Shown here: piece by piece, positions 30,548-40,201 of the stretch | Numbering within the stretch: position 1 is the stretch's first letter | How the letters are laid out: the number at the start of each line of letters is the position of its first letter | Assembly: GCA_018335795.1 (NCBI GenBank) | Contig: JAGXRP010000034.1 | Location: forward strand, 62,001-126,000 | Source of the DNA: Desulfobulbaceae bacterium | GTDB taxonomy: Bacteria > Bacteroidota > Ignavibacteria > Kapaibacteriales > UBA2268 | Length of the DNA stretch: 64,000 nt | Direction of reading: 5' to 3' | Program-made: the position numbers and the translations under genes | The notes under the pieces: model-generated | What the model was told of the DNA's origin: nothing | Database searches by the model: none | What the model saw: only the letters and a program-made list of their open reading frames with translations

Positions 30548-33103
30548 TTACTTAACTACAACAACGGGCATTTGTGTTGTAACGCCGTTGATTTCAGCCA
30601 TTATATAATAAGTTCCGGAAGTTAAGTTACCTGCATTAATCTCAGCATTATAAGTACCGGGTGCAAGGTTATCTTTTACTATTTGTTGGATTGTTCTGCC
30701 ACTTGCGTCAATCATTTTGACGTTAACAAGCTGAGCAGAAGTTCCGTTAATTGTATAGTTAAATGTAGAAATTGTATTTACCGGATTTGGTCCAACGCTC
30801 ATCATAAAGATTCCGTCAACTGATACAATTTCATCAACAGAAGCAGGATTGACACCAATACCTTCAATTGTAATTGTCGCTTTTGGATTGTTAGGGTCAT
30901 TTGATTGAATCACCAAATTAGCTGTGTAATTTGTAGTATTTTCAACATTGTCAGGAGAGAATTTCACTTCGATAGTACGTAAACCGCCTTCGCCTAAAGA
31001 TGTTAAGCTGCTACCTTCGGTAATAGTGAATGTGCCGGCTTCGTTATTTTCAAGTTCAATTTTTGTGAAAGTCAATGGTGCATTACCTACATTTCTCAAT
31101 GTAAATGATTTTGTTTCGTATTCGCCTTTGTTAACAGTACCAAATACTAGTTCTTGGGTACTCAAAGTCATAGCAGGAGCAGTAGTTGAAGGTTCGCCAA
31201 ATAACCAATCCATGATTTCACCTGCAAGTTTGGATTTAATTTGGTCATCTGCTGCTTCGAAATTGAAACCGAGATAAACAATACGTGATTTCCCTACTTG
31301 AGATTTTATACCGGCAATTCCGGCAGGAGTGGCATAATTCAAAATTTGTGAAGCAGGACCGCTTGCTGTTAAACTTTCTGCGAAGTATAATCTCTTGTTT
31401 GCAGCTGTAGCGGCACTTTTATTAATTGAGAAATTCATACCATCACCAATTGGGTCACCACTTACACCTTGTATGTCGGCATAGAAATAACCTGTTATTT
31501 GACCTTGAGCATTTGTTTGAACTAATTGCAAAGGGTTTTGAGTTGAACCAATACCAAGTGTATTACCGAAAAATGCTTTTGCATCTGCCGAACCATCAGT
31601 GGAGTTGAAAGTTAAAAGCATGTCAAGTTCTGATGAAAGTAAAATTTTCTTACCTGCATTTACTGCATCTTTCAAATAGTTACGAATCAATGTTGCTTCA
31701 GTCCAATTTGTAGCAAATAGACCACGAGTTCCATAACTTGATGAGAAATAAACAAAATCAAAGTTGCCCGCTTGGTATGCATTTAAAATAGCTTCAATAT
31801 TAGAAGTAGGCAATGGGATATATACAATCTTTTGTCCATATTCCGGATTCATTGCCAATGCCGATTGGAATAGTACTGAGTTTGGATTCAATCCAAAAAT
31901 AATATGTTTAGTATTATCAGTTAAAACATTGAATTCTGTACTTGTAGAAGATACAGCCATACCATTTTTAGAAACAGGGTCTGCTTTAATAGTGAAAGAT
32001 CCGAATGTAGGTCTGCCTGTAGGAGCGTTAAGACTGAACAAGACTTCAGTTTCGCCTTTTGCAGGAAGAATAACTTTTGTTTTGTTCAAAGTTGGTGACC
32101 AACCACTTGGGTAATTAGATTCCGAGGCATCAATCGAGAGATTAACTTCAATTTCGAAGTCTTGAGGATTGCTAACCATAACTGTTTGTGAGAAATTCTG
32201 CCCTAATGTCATCATGGTGTAAGGAAGAGGAGTTTCAATTTTTGCAAAAGCAGGCATTGTTTTGCCAACTTGAATTGCATTTACAACTGAACCGTCAGTC
32301 ATAGTTTGACCATTTACAACAAACGCTTGAACTAAACCAACAACATACATATCTTGTGGTTTCCAATCAGCAGCTTTTTTAATTGTGAAGGTTTGAGTAT
32401 ATTCTTCACCGACTTTGACGCCTTTTTGGAATTTTTGTGTATCACCAAAAGCGCCACCAAAAGCGTGACGAACTACAGACATATGTTCGTATCCGACTAT
32501 TACTGCAGGTTGTTTGTAATATGGATTGTCTTCGAATCCGGGACGGTTAGATAAATAATTTTGTTGATTCCATTGATTGTTATTAGGACCGGAACACTTA
32601 TCTTCCATTACATACACATTGAAAGCAAATTGACGTGGGTCGTTAGTTAATACTTCAGCTCTTATTGTAGCTGTAATCATTTCTGTTGTTGCATTGTAAG
32701 AATAATCTAATTCTAATTCGAAAATGGGTGGAGCGTTAAGTCTTGCTATAGCAGCAGCTCTCCAAGAACCACGATTCAAACCCACAGCACCGCCATATGG
32801 TGAGCGGTCAACGTGTGCGCCTGGATACCCAGGTAAACCAAAGGTTTGAGCTAATTGCCCTTGCAAAGGTGATAAAGTCATGGCATCTCCGTTGTGCCAT
32901 TTTACACCGATGACTTGGTCAGGGAATTCTTTCAAAACTTTATCAACTACGACTGAACCATCCGGGCACCAACCGCACCATGCACCTGTATGTTGTTCGA
33001 TAAGGACTCTTTTTTGTGCTTCAAGAGGCGCTGTTGCCGCAATCAATATGACCAAACTGAGAATTGTTGCCATCCTCAATATTTTTGTAAAACGTGAACT
33101 CAT
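30548..33103 (-). CDS. Omp28-related T9SS-secreted protein with thioredoxin-like N-terminus
   Basis: An 851-residue exported protein. The signal peptide (to about residue 30) is followed by an Omp28-type domain beginning KRVLIEQHTGAWCGWCPDG, whose CGWC (Cys43, Cys46) resembles a thioredoxin active site. FGLPGYPGAHVDR supplies the cis-proline-like region. A beta-rich middle section follows, then an alpha/beta domain near 430-650, one choice-of-anchor-D repeat (LVFGTVNKGEYETKSFTLRNVG) and a type A T9SS sorting domain at the C-terminus (VGPNPVNTISTFNY, SGTYYIMAEINGV, PVVVVK). It may have redox or peptide-binding activity at the cell surface. Minus-strand AGGAG (33108-33114 region) precedes the ATG. 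Confidence 0.87.
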   Translation of the reverse strand: MSSRFTKILRMATILSLVILIAATAPLEAQKRVLIEQHTGAWCGWCPDGSVVVDKVLKEFPDQVIGVKWHNGDAMTLSPLQGQLAQTFGLPGYPGAHVDRSPYGGAVGLNRGSWRAAAIARLNAPPIFELELDYSYNATTEMITATIRAEVLTNDPRQFAFNVYVMEDKCSGPNNNQWNQQNYLSNRPGFEDNPYYKQPAVIVGYEHMSVVRHAFGGAFGDTQKFQKGVKVGEEYTQTFTIKKAADWKPQDMYVVGLVQAFVVNGQTMTDGSVVNAIQVGKTMPAFAKIETPLPYTMMTLGQNFSQTVMVSNPQDFEIEVNLSIDASESNYPSGWSPTLNKTKVILPAKGETEVLFSLNAPTGRPTFGSFTIKADPVSKNGMAVSSTSTEFNVLTDNTKHIIFGLNPNSVLFQSALAMNPEYGQKIVYIPLPTSNIEAILNAYQAGNFDFVYFSSSYGTRGLFATNWTEATLIRNYLKDAVNAGKKILLSSELDMLLTFNSTDGSADAKAFFGNTLGIGSTQNPLQLVQTNAQGQITGYFYADIQGVSGDPIGDGMNFSINKSAATAANKRLYFAESLTASGPASQILNYATPAGIAGIKSQVGKSRIVYLGFNFEAADDQIKSKLAGEIMDWLFGEPSTTAPAMTLSTQELVFGTVNKGEYETKSFTLRNVGNAPLTFTKIELENNEAGTFTITEGSSLTSLGEGGLRTIEVKFSPDNVENTTNYTANLVIQSNDPNNPKATITIEGIGVNPASVDEIVSVDGIFMMSVGPNPVNTISTFNYTINGTSAQLVNVKMIDASGRTIQQIVKDNLAPGTYNAEINAGNLTSGTYYIMAEINGVTTQMPVVVVK

Positions 33104-33455
33104 AATATCTCCTAAAATTTATTTAATTTGACACTTTATTGTGTACTTACTTTGTCTATTATTACAATAACAATCTCAAATACGAAAAAGTTACAAAATT
33201 TTGAAAATTTCTTTAAAAAATTAACATTTTTTTAAAACTTCCAATCCTAACTTATAAAATTAAAAAAAAAATCAATATTAACAATATAAATTTCAAAAAA
33301 AACACAATCTTTTTAATAATTTTTATATACAGACCTCTGCCATCTATTTTAATTAACACTTATGTTCAATAAAAGTTGCAATCAATTACATTTTTTTGTA
33401 GTTAAATTTTTTATCTTGTAAGTGTCCGAAAATATGTGTATTTTTGTAAATCTAT
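33104..33455. other. A+T-rich intergenic region between Omp28-like gene and tRNA-His
   Basis: About 350 bp with long A and T runs and no plausible gene. It must carry the promoter of the minus-strand Omp28-like gene and that of the plus-strand tRNA. Promoter boxes could not be set apart from the A+T-rich background. Confidence 0.5.
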
Positions 33456-33529
33456 GGCGGCTGTAGCTCAGCAGGTAGAGTGCCAGATTGTGGCTCTGGT
33501 TGTCGCGGGTTCGAGCCCCGTCAGTCGCC
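33456..33529 (+). tRNA. tRNA-His (GTG anticodon)
   Basis: A full cloverleaf folds by eye. G-1 at 33456 and discriminator C73 at 33529 pair, which is the histidine identity signature. The acceptor stem is GCGGCTG/CAGTCGC with one G-U pair, the D arm GCTC...GAGT, the anticodon stem CCAGA/TCTGG around TTGTGGC (anticodon GTG), and the T arm GCGGG-TTCGAGC-CCCGT. CCA is not encoded. It stands alone with no other tRNA nearby. Confidence 0.95.
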
Positions 33530-33864
33530 CTTCATACCGATTATTTAACGGAATGTTTCATAAACCACTCTATTGTTTTATAAAAAGACACAAATGGAGA
33601 TTTCGAATTATTTAAGAATACTGATTGACGGAATAGTCCTTATTCAAGAGCCTGCTTTATGAAACAGTCCCAAAGGTTTTTGGTGTAATCAGAATGCTTT
33701 TTATGAGTTTATTTCCTTCTGATGTGGGTTTCGCTACTCACTAATAAAATCTAAATCTTCTCGCTTGAATCCACTAAAATATCGAATATGCTGAAACGAC
33801 TTTTTATAAGCTAATTTTCATTTATTGATAAATTTTATTTCTAATCTGGCAAAACGGCAATCTT
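33530..33864 (+). other. Intergenic region before the RND operon
   Basis: About 335 bp without a gene. TGTTTCATAAA (33554-33564) and TTTATGAAACA (33656-33666) are exact inverted repeats 91 bp apart. They could be the arms of a small element or an operator pair, or chance in A+T-rich DNA. The efflux operon promoter should lie here. Confidence 0.45.
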
Positions 33865-35001
33865 ATGAGACAAAAGATATTCAATGTTTTAGGATTTTTG
33901 GTAATTATAGTTGTAGCATTCATAGCTTTCAAAGCCATGACCTCGAAAAAGCCTAAGACACCAGATGTCAAGGCATTCTCAACCACAAAATATGCGACCG
34001 CAATTAAAGCAGAATACGCCGACCACGTTCCAATACTCGAAGCATACGGAAGACTACGCTCAATGAATTCGATTGAAGTTTTTTCCGAAGTTGGCGGCAA
34101 GATGACACTCGCTTCATCAAGATTCAAAGTGGGCAACTCATTTCCGAAAGGAAGCGTGATGCTCGAAATCGAATCTGACGAAGCCGAAATCAATCTACTA
34201 TCTTTGCGTAGCGAATTTCTAAACTTACTCTCCGGAATCATGTCGGATATCAAAACTGACTTCCCAAGCGAATACAGCAAATGGTCAGGATACCTCGAGC
34301 GATACGACTTGAAAAAAAATATCGAAGAATTGCCGCAATACTCAAGCTCTAAAGAAAAATATTTCTTAGCATCGCGGAAAGTATTCCAAACATTTTATAA
34401 CGTCAAAAATGCTGAATTGAGAATGGATAAGCATATCTTGCGAGCTCCATTTGATGGAATCGTCACCGAAAGCATGGTAGAAGCCGGTTCATTGGTAAGA
34501 ATAGGGCAAAAACTCGGAAAATTATCCGGAACGGGACAATTTGAACTCGAACTTACGTTCACTTCGGATAATGCAAAATTATTAGTAGATGGCTCTGCCG
34601 TAGAAATCACAACTCCCGATAACGATATGAAATGGCAGGGCAAAGTTGCACGGATAGCGCGCAATATAGACCCGGGAACTCAATCTGTTAAAGTATTTGT
34701 TTATCTTTCCGGTCAAGGTTTGAAAGAAGGAATGTATTTGAAAGCAAGCACAAAAGGCACCAAAATAGCCGAAAGTCTTGAACTACCTCGTGCAGCATTG
34801 ATAAACAATCGCTTTGTATATATTTCAGCTGAAGGCAAATTAGCTAAAATTGAAGTAGAGGTAATCCAAATTGGAGACAATACTGTTTATATAAAAGGTG
34901 TCAATCCCGATACTGTAATTATCACCGAACCTTTGGCAAATGCTGAAATTGGAATGAGTATCGAACCATTATTCAACAATGGTAAAATGGGTGACCAATG
35001 A
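33865..35001 (+). CDS. RND efflux periplasmic adaptor (membrane fusion protein)
   Basis: A 378-residue HlyD/AcrA-like adaptor. An N-terminal membrane helix (VLGFLVIIVVAFIAFKAM) anchors it. It has the barrel-sandwich halves SIEVFSEVGGKM and LRAPFDGIVTESMVEAGSLVRIGQKLGKLSG, separated by a rather short alpha-helical hairpin region, then a beta-barrel domain (FTSDNAKLLVDGSAVEIT) and a membrane-proximal end. It bridges the inner membrane RND pump and the outer membrane TolC-like channel. The stop overlaps the RND gene by four bases, giving the order adaptor-pump-channel. Confidence 0.93.
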   Translation: MRQKIFNVLGFLVIIVVAFIAFKAMTSKKPKTPDVKAFSTTKYATAIKAEYADHVPILEAYGRLRSMNSIEVFSEVGGKMTLASSRFKVGNSFPKGSVMLEIESDEAEINLLSLRSEFLNLLSGIMSDIKTDFPSEYSKWSGYLERYDLKKNIEELPQYSSSKEKYFLASRKVFQTFYNVKNAELRMDKHILRAPFDGIVTESMVEAGSLVRIGQKLGKLSGTGQFELELTFTSDNAKLLVDGSAVEITTPDNDMKWQGKVARIARNIDPGTQSVKVFVYLSGQGLKEGMYLKASTKGTKIAESLELPRAALINNRFVYISAEGKLAKIEVEVIQIGDNTVYIKGVNPDTVIITEPLANAEIGMSIEPLFNNGKMGDQ

Positions 35002-38000
35002 GAGGGTTACTAACTTGGTTTATTAAATATCCTGCTTGGGCAAATGTAATCAAAATTCTTATTATGATTTTTGGTCTATTGGCTTTGCTCAACATGAAAA
35101 GTTCCTTCTTTACCGAACTTGATTCAAACATGATTTCCATTACAGTTGTTTATCCCGGCGCTTCACCTGAAGAAATCGAACAAGGTGTTGTGCAGAAAAT
35201 TGAAGACAATCTGAAAGGAATTCAAGGAATAGACAGATACACATCTACATCACAGGAAAATTTTGCCAGTATAATGGTTGAAGTATTTCGCAGTTATGAT
35301 ATTGGTGAAGTACTTATGGATGTCAAAAATGCAGTTGAGCGAATAAATTCATTTCCACAGGGAATCGAACCGCCCGTAGTAGCCAAAACTCCAGCTTCGG
35401 AATTTGCTATCAGTTTCGGTATCACCGGACCTGATGATTTGAATTCACTCAAAGCTACCGCAAAGATGATTGAATACGATTTGAGGGCTATCTCGGGAAT
35501 TTCGCAAATTGCAATAAGCGGATACCCTGAAGAAGAAATTGTGGCATATGTCCGAGATAATGACTTACGCACTTATGGCATCACAATTGACGATGTGACG
35601 AGAGCTTTGAGGATGTCAAATGTCGAACTTACTGCCGGTACAATCAAAACTGAGAACGAAGAAATCATCATCAGGCTCAACCAAAAGCATTATTTTGCAG
35701 AAAGTTTGACAGATATTCCCGTACTTGCAATGCCTGACGGCAGAGTTGTAAGGTTACGGGATATTGCTGAAATAAAAAATACTTGGGAAGATAATCCTCA
35801 AAGAACTTATATAAATGGTAAAAGAGCAGTTGTATTTACCATCAACAAAATTGTTGGCGAAAATATCTTAGAAATAACTGATAATGTCAGGCTCTATATT
35901 GAAGAATTCGATGCGAAGAATACGAATTTCCAAGCAATGATATTGAACGATTTCACGGACTCGCTCCGTAAAAGAATTGATACTTTGCTGAAAAACGGTA
36001 CTCAAGGTGCCATGTTGGTATTGCTTGCACTTGCATTATTTTTAAATTTCAGATTAGCATTTTGGGTCTCGCTTGCAATCCCATTATCATTTCTTGGAAT
36101 GTTTTTAGTTGGGTTTATATTTGGTATGACAATTAATGCAATATCATTATTCGGTTGCATTGTAGTCGTCGGGATTCTGGTAGATGATGGGATAGTCATA
36201 GCCGAACAAATTTATCAATATTACGAACAAGGCAAAAAGCCATTTGTGGCTGCAATCGAAGGAGCACTTGCTGTTTTGCCATCTGTTGTTTTCGCTGTTC
36301 TGACCACAGTAGTAATGTTCCTACCATTCTTATTCTTGGATGGTCGTTCGGGAGCTGCAATGCGAGATATGGGATTTGTTGTAATTTTTGCATTGATATT
36401 CTCTCTAATCGAAGCTGCAATAATTTTACCCTCACATTTAGCACATTCAAAAGCTTTACACAGCGCAAAATCAACACATAAAGTCAGACTATTTCTTGAT
36501 AAGTTGTTAGCGTATCCGCGAGATGTCTTTTATCGCAAGTCCTTAGATTTTTTCCTTCGCTTCAGACTTATTGCAATCGGAATTTTGATTTTAATCACCC
36601 TCCTTACATTCGGCGGTATATCAGGTGGACATATCAAATTCACTTTCTTTCCATACATTGATACCGACGCTTTCGATATAACTTTAGCGATGCCTTCAGG
36701 CACACGTGATAATCTGACCGAAGAAGTAATGAACAGAATCGAGAAAGCGGCATGGGAAGTCAATGATGAGTTTAAATCCCAACGTGAAGACGGCAAAAAT
36801 GTAATCAAATATGTAATCAAAAAAGTTGCAGCAGGTGCAAGTTTTAGCGGTGGAATGGGACTTGCGTTTTCTTCGGTTGCCACAGGAAGCGACGGCATAA
36901 TCCAAATTGTGCTAATGAATGGCGAAGAACGAAATCTGGAAAGTTTCAAAATAGCAAATGCTATCCGCGATAAAGTGGGACCTGTTTACGAGGCGGATAA
37001 ATTGCTTTTTGCGGGTGGTTCTATTTTCGGGAAACCAATTTCATTTTCACTTGTTTCACCCAATCTCGAATATATCGAAAAAGCGAAAGAAGAGCTCAAA
37101 GCAGCTATGCAAAATATGTCCGAAATTGACGACGTTTCGGATAATGACCCTCAAGGACTTCGGGAGGTAAGAGTCAAGCTCAAGGAAAAGGCTTTCCTAC
37201 TCGGTTTGACTAATGCCGACATTGCTCGTAGAATTAGACAAGGCTTCTTTGGAGATGAGGTACAAAGGTTGCAAAGAGGAGATGACGAAATCAAAGTTTG
37301 GGTTCGGTACTCCGATTCAGACAGATCGAATCTCGGTAAATTTGAAAATATTAGATTAAGATTGCCAAACGGAAACGAATATCCATTGGGAGAATTGATT
37401 GACTATGAGATTGTTCGCGGCAAAACAGTAATCAATCACATAGACGGGAAGCGTGAAGTAACTGTTAGTGCTGATATTGTGGACCAAAATGCAGAAGTTC
37501 CTCCAATTTTAGAACGAATCACAAAAGAAGTATTAGAGCCGATTTTCGAGAAATATCCCGGCGTTACAACCGTAGAATCCGGACAACGACGCGAAGTACT
37601 CAAAATGGCAAATACAGGCAAAACAGGGCTATCTATCGCATTTGTCATAATGTTTTTTCTCGTTGTGCTTAGTTTCCGTTCATTCACTCAAGCGGCAGTA
37701 GTTTTTGCATTGTTGCCATTTGGACTAATCGGAGCATTTTGGGGGCACTTCACGCAAGCTACCCCTGTTAATATTATGTCAGTCTATGGCTTGATTGCTT
37801 TAGTGGGAATTTTAGTCAATAATTCAATTGTTTATACCAATACATTTAACGGCTATCTCAAGGACGGAATGAATGTTCACGATGCACTGTTAGCCGCCGG
37901 CGTCAACAGATTTCGCCCGATTCTGCTCACGACTACGACGACTGTTTTGGGCCTATTTCCATTACTCGCAGAACGGAGTTTACAGGCTAAATTTCTCATA

Positions 38001-38195
38001 CCAATGGCTATTTCAGTTGCATACGGCTTACTCGTCGGTTCAGCTTTCGTACTGATTTATCTTCCGGTGTTTTTGAGCCTTTTGAACGATACACGTAGAA
38101 TTATACGCCGAATTATCACTGGTAATAAAGTCAGCCCTGAAGAAGTCGAACCCTCTATTATCGAGGAAAAGAAAATCAATTTGTATATGAACTAA
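34998..38195 (+). CDS. RND efflux pump permease (AcrB-like)
   Basis: A 1065-residue inner membrane pump driven by proton influx. The usual plan is visible: N-terminal helix, a large periplasmic porter domain (VVYPGASPEEIEQGVVQKIEDNLKGI), a helix cluster with VVVGILVDDGIVIAEQI that contains the proton-relay aspartates, a second porter domain, and the second helix cluster (LIALVGILVNNSIVYTN, FRPILLTTTTTVLGLFPLL). The substrate is unknown. It resembles RND proteins of broad envelope-stress or drug-efflux type and not the heavy-metal CusA type. It starts inside the adaptor gene's stop and the channel gene follows after 13 bp. Confidence 0.94.
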   Translation: MRGLLTWFIKYPAWANVIKILIMIFGLLALLNMKSSFFTELDSNMISITVVYPGASPEEIEQGVVQKIEDNLKGIQGIDRYTSTSQENFASIMVEVFRSYDIGEVLMDVKNAVERINSFPQGIEPPVVAKTPASEFAISFGITGPDDLNSLKATAKMIEYDLRAISGISQIAISGYPEEEIVAYVRDNDLRTYGITIDDVTRALRMSNVELTAGTIKTENEEIIIRLNQKHYFAESLTDIPVLAMPDGRVVRLRDIAEIKNTWEDNPQRTYINGKRAVVFTINKIVGENILEITDNVRLYIEEFDAKNTNFQAMILNDFTDSLRKRIDTLLKNGTQGAMLVLLALALFLNFRLAFWVSLAIPLSFLGMFLVGFIFGMTINAISLFGCIVVVGILVDDGIVIAEQIYQYYEQGKKPFVAAIEGALAVLPSVVFAVLTTVVMFLPFLFLDGRSGAAMRDMGFVVIFALIFSLIEAAIILPSHLAHSKALHSAKSTHKVRLFLDKLLAYPRDVFYRKSLDFFLRFRLIAIGILILITLLTFGGISGGHIKFTFFPYIDTDAFDITLAMPSGTRDNLTEEVMNRIEKAAWEVNDEFKSQREDGKNVIKYVIKKVAAGASFSGGMGLAFSSVATGSDGIIQIVLMNGEERNLESFKIANAIRDKVGPVYEADKLLFAGGSIFGKPISFSLVSPNLEYIEKAKEELKAAMQNMSEIDDVSDNDPQGLREVRVKLKEKAFLLGLTNADIARRIRQGFFGDEVQRLQRGDDEIKVWVRYSDSDRSNLGKFENIRLRLPNGNEYPLGELIDYEIVRGKTVINHIDGKREVTVSADIVDQNAEVPPILERITKEVLEPIFEKYPGVTTVESGQRREVLKMANTGKTGLSIAFVIMFFLVVLSFRSFTQAAVVFALLPFGLIGAFWGHFTQATPVNIMSVYGLIALVGILVNNSIVYTNTFNGYLKDGMNVHDALLAAGVNRFRPILLTTTTTVLGLFPLLAERSLQAKFLIPMAISVAYGLLVGSAFVLIYLPVFLSLLNDTRRIIRRIITGNKVSPEEVEPSIIEEKKINLYMN

Positions 38196-38208
38196 AGAAA
38201 TTGTTTAC

Positions 38209-39513
38209 ATGAAAAGAATCATTTTTGCCATAATATTATTGTTCCCTATCATAGTCCACTCGCAGCAAATGTATAAACTCGAAGATTTGGTTCGTGAGTC
38301 ACTACTGAACAATTATTCTATAAAAATAGGGAAAGTGAGCGAACAAATTGCCGATAAAAATGTAAATATCGGCAATGCCGGAATGTTACCACGAATAGAT
38401 ATTACTCGCTCGTTCCAATATTCTTTGACCGACATTCAGTTACAATTTGCTACAGGCGAACGGATTGGCAGTTTGGATAATATCACCACAAGTAATAATG
38501 CCGCTCTGCAAGTTGGGTTAACTTTGTTTGATGGACTTGCGATGTTTGCAAATTTTGATAAGTTGAAAGATTTACGCGAAAAAAGCAAAATCGAGCTTAA
38601 AATAATGATTGAGACAATGACCCGCGAGCTTGCTTTGAATTACTTCAATGCTTTGAAACAAGAATCGAATATGAGGATATTATCCGAGAGTCTGCAATTG
38701 AATGATAAGAGAATCGAAAGAATCAAGAATAGGATTGAATACGGAGCAGCATTGAATTTAGAATTGTTACGTGCTCAAGTGGATAAAAACACAGATAGCT
38801 CTGCATATCTACAATCCGAATTGGCATTCACAAATTTCTTACGTGCCTTGAATTACTTGAGCGGAGCAAATATTATCCGCCAATTCCAACCTGATACTGT
38901 TATTAATTTTGCAAGTTTGCCGAGTATTGAAGCGCTCAAAGAATCAATGTTTGCAAATAATGCAACTTTGATGCGTGCCGTGATAAATAAAGAAATTTCC
39001 GAAAAGGACAGAAAACTCGTGTTGGCTCAGTTTTATCCGCGTATAACAGCCACAGCAGGTTATAATTACTCACGCTCGGAAGCAGATGCCGGATTTTTCC
39101 TTGTCAATCAATCAGAAGGTTTGGCTGCAGGAATTAATCTGCAATGGAATCTGATGGATGGTTCAAGACATATTATCAATGCACAAAATTCTAAGTTGAT
39201 GATTGAAATTCAAGAAATCAATATCGAAATGGTCAAAGCAAATTTGGAAATGCTCCTAAATAACATGTATGAAAATTATTCACGACGATTGGCTATTTAT
39301 GAACTCGAACAATCCAACATCGCGATAGCCAAAAGTAACTTCGACCGCACACGTGAAGAATATGACTTAGGAAGAGCAACTTCGGTAGAACTCCGAGAAG
39401 CACAACTCAATCTCATGAGAAGCAATGAGCGAATCAATAATGCAAAATTTGATGCAAAATATGCCGAAATCGAATTGCTAATTTTGACAGGGACATTTCA
39501 AATTGCCCAATAA
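38209..39513 (+). CDS. TolC-family outer membrane efflux channel
   Basis: A 434-residue outer membrane channel subunit. The signal peptide ends near HSQQ (about residue 19). Two repeated long helical regions follow, each ending in a paired-strand segment, as in OEP/TolC proteins. Conserved-type sequences are LEDLVRESLLNNYSIKIGK, GAALNLELLRAQVDKNT, FDRTREEYDLGRATSVELREAQLNL. It completes the adaptor-pump-channel operon. It ends 206 bp before the flagellar operon; no clear terminator was seen. Confidence 0.93.
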   Translation: MKRIIFAIILLFPIIVHSQQMYKLEDLVRESLLNNYSIKIGKVSEQIADKNVNIGNAGMLPRIDITRSFQYSLTDIQLQFATGERIGSLDNITTSNNAALQVGLTLFDGLAMFANFDKLKDLREKSKIELKIMIETMTRELALNYFNALKQESNMRILSESLQLNDKRIERIKNRIEYGAALNLELLRAQVDKNTDSSAYLQSELAFTNFLRALNYLSGANIIRQFQPDTVINFASLPSIEALKESMFANNATLMRAVINKEISEKDRKLVLAQFYPRITATAGYNYSRSEADAGFFLVNQSEGLAAGINLQWNLMDGSRHIINAQNSKLMIEIQEINIEMVKANLEMLLNNMYENYSRRLAIYELEQSNIAIAKSNFDRTREEYDLGRATSVELREAQLNLMRSNERINNAKFDAKYAEIELLILTGTFQIAQ

Positions 39514-39669
39514 GATGGCGAATTTAAGCCAAAGTATAATATTCATCAAAATATTAATATGTTTCGTGAAATATTTTATACTTGTACTACATTCCTAAAA
39601 ACTTTTCCACTACGATTGATTAGCATCAAACATACTAACACAATTTTCTGACGATAAATTCAAATCCTT

Positions 39670-39686
39670 TGGCATTTAATTTGTTA
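39670..39686 (+). promoter_or_regulatory. Possible sigma-54-like promoter for the flagellar operon
   Basis: TGGCAT (39670-39675) and TTGTT (39681-39685) lie with the -24/-12 spacing of sigma-54 promoters, but the -12 element has GT where GC is nearly invariant. It sits about 35 bp upstream of flgB. Sigma-54 often controls flagellar genes, yet this match is imperfect and no activator site was seen. Confidence 0.25.
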
Positions 39687-39719
39687 CTTACGATTTGTAA
39701 TTTATAAAAAGTGAGTGCT

Positions 39720-40148
39720 ATGATATTACGATTTCACATGTTTAAAAATAGATTGCCACTCATGAATTCGGCATTGGATGCGTATTCGGAGCGGCAAAAG
39801 GTTCATGCGAAGAACATTGCTAATGTAAATTCACCTCATTACCGTCCGCAACAGGTCAAATTTGAGGAGTTTTTTCATGAGCAAAAAATCGCTTTAGGTG
39901 GCAGTGAATCTCAATCTCGGCATATACCTCTAGGGGCTTCGAGTGGCGAATTTGCGACACCCGAACGAGAAAATGCACCTATTCCTTCTCCGGAAGTTTA
40001 TTTTTCGGGCGAAACACATGTGAACGTGGACAAAGAGATGTCCGAAATGGCTCAAAACCAAATCAAATTTAGATTTGCATCACAAATGATTAGCAAATAT
40101 TTCAGGGGTTTAACTCAGGTGATTTCCGGTAATATTAGCAATCAGTAA
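39720..40148 (+). CDS. flgB: Flagellar basal-body rod protein FlgB
   Basis: A 142-residue proximal rod protein. N-terminal LMNSALDAYSERQKVHAKNIANVNSPHYRPQQVKFEEFF and the C-terminal helix (VNVDKEMSEMAQNQIKFRFASQMISKYF) are the two conserved rod-protein ends that form a coiled-coil. ATG at 39720 is chosen over the in-frame GTG at 39711; a GTGAG lies just before it. It is the first gene of a 12.6 kb flagellar operon running to flgE, with flgC 53 bp downstream. Confidence 0.93.
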   Translation: MILRFHMFKNRLPLMNSALDAYSERQKVHAKNIANVNSPHYRPQQVKFEEFFHEQKIALGGSESQSRHIPLGASSGEFATPERENAPIPSPEVYFSGETHVNVDKEMSEMAQNQIKFRFASQMISKYFRGLTQVISGNISNQ

Positions 40149-40201
40149 TTTTACTGTTTGCATTTTTTGTGCAAATGTTTAGTTTTGTTTAAGGAATAAT
40201 A

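Noticed and set aside
33554-33666. Eleven-base inverted repeats 91 bp apart as the ends of an insertion element
   Set aside because: No transposase, no target duplication and nothing between the arms. Short A+T-rich arms can arise by chance.
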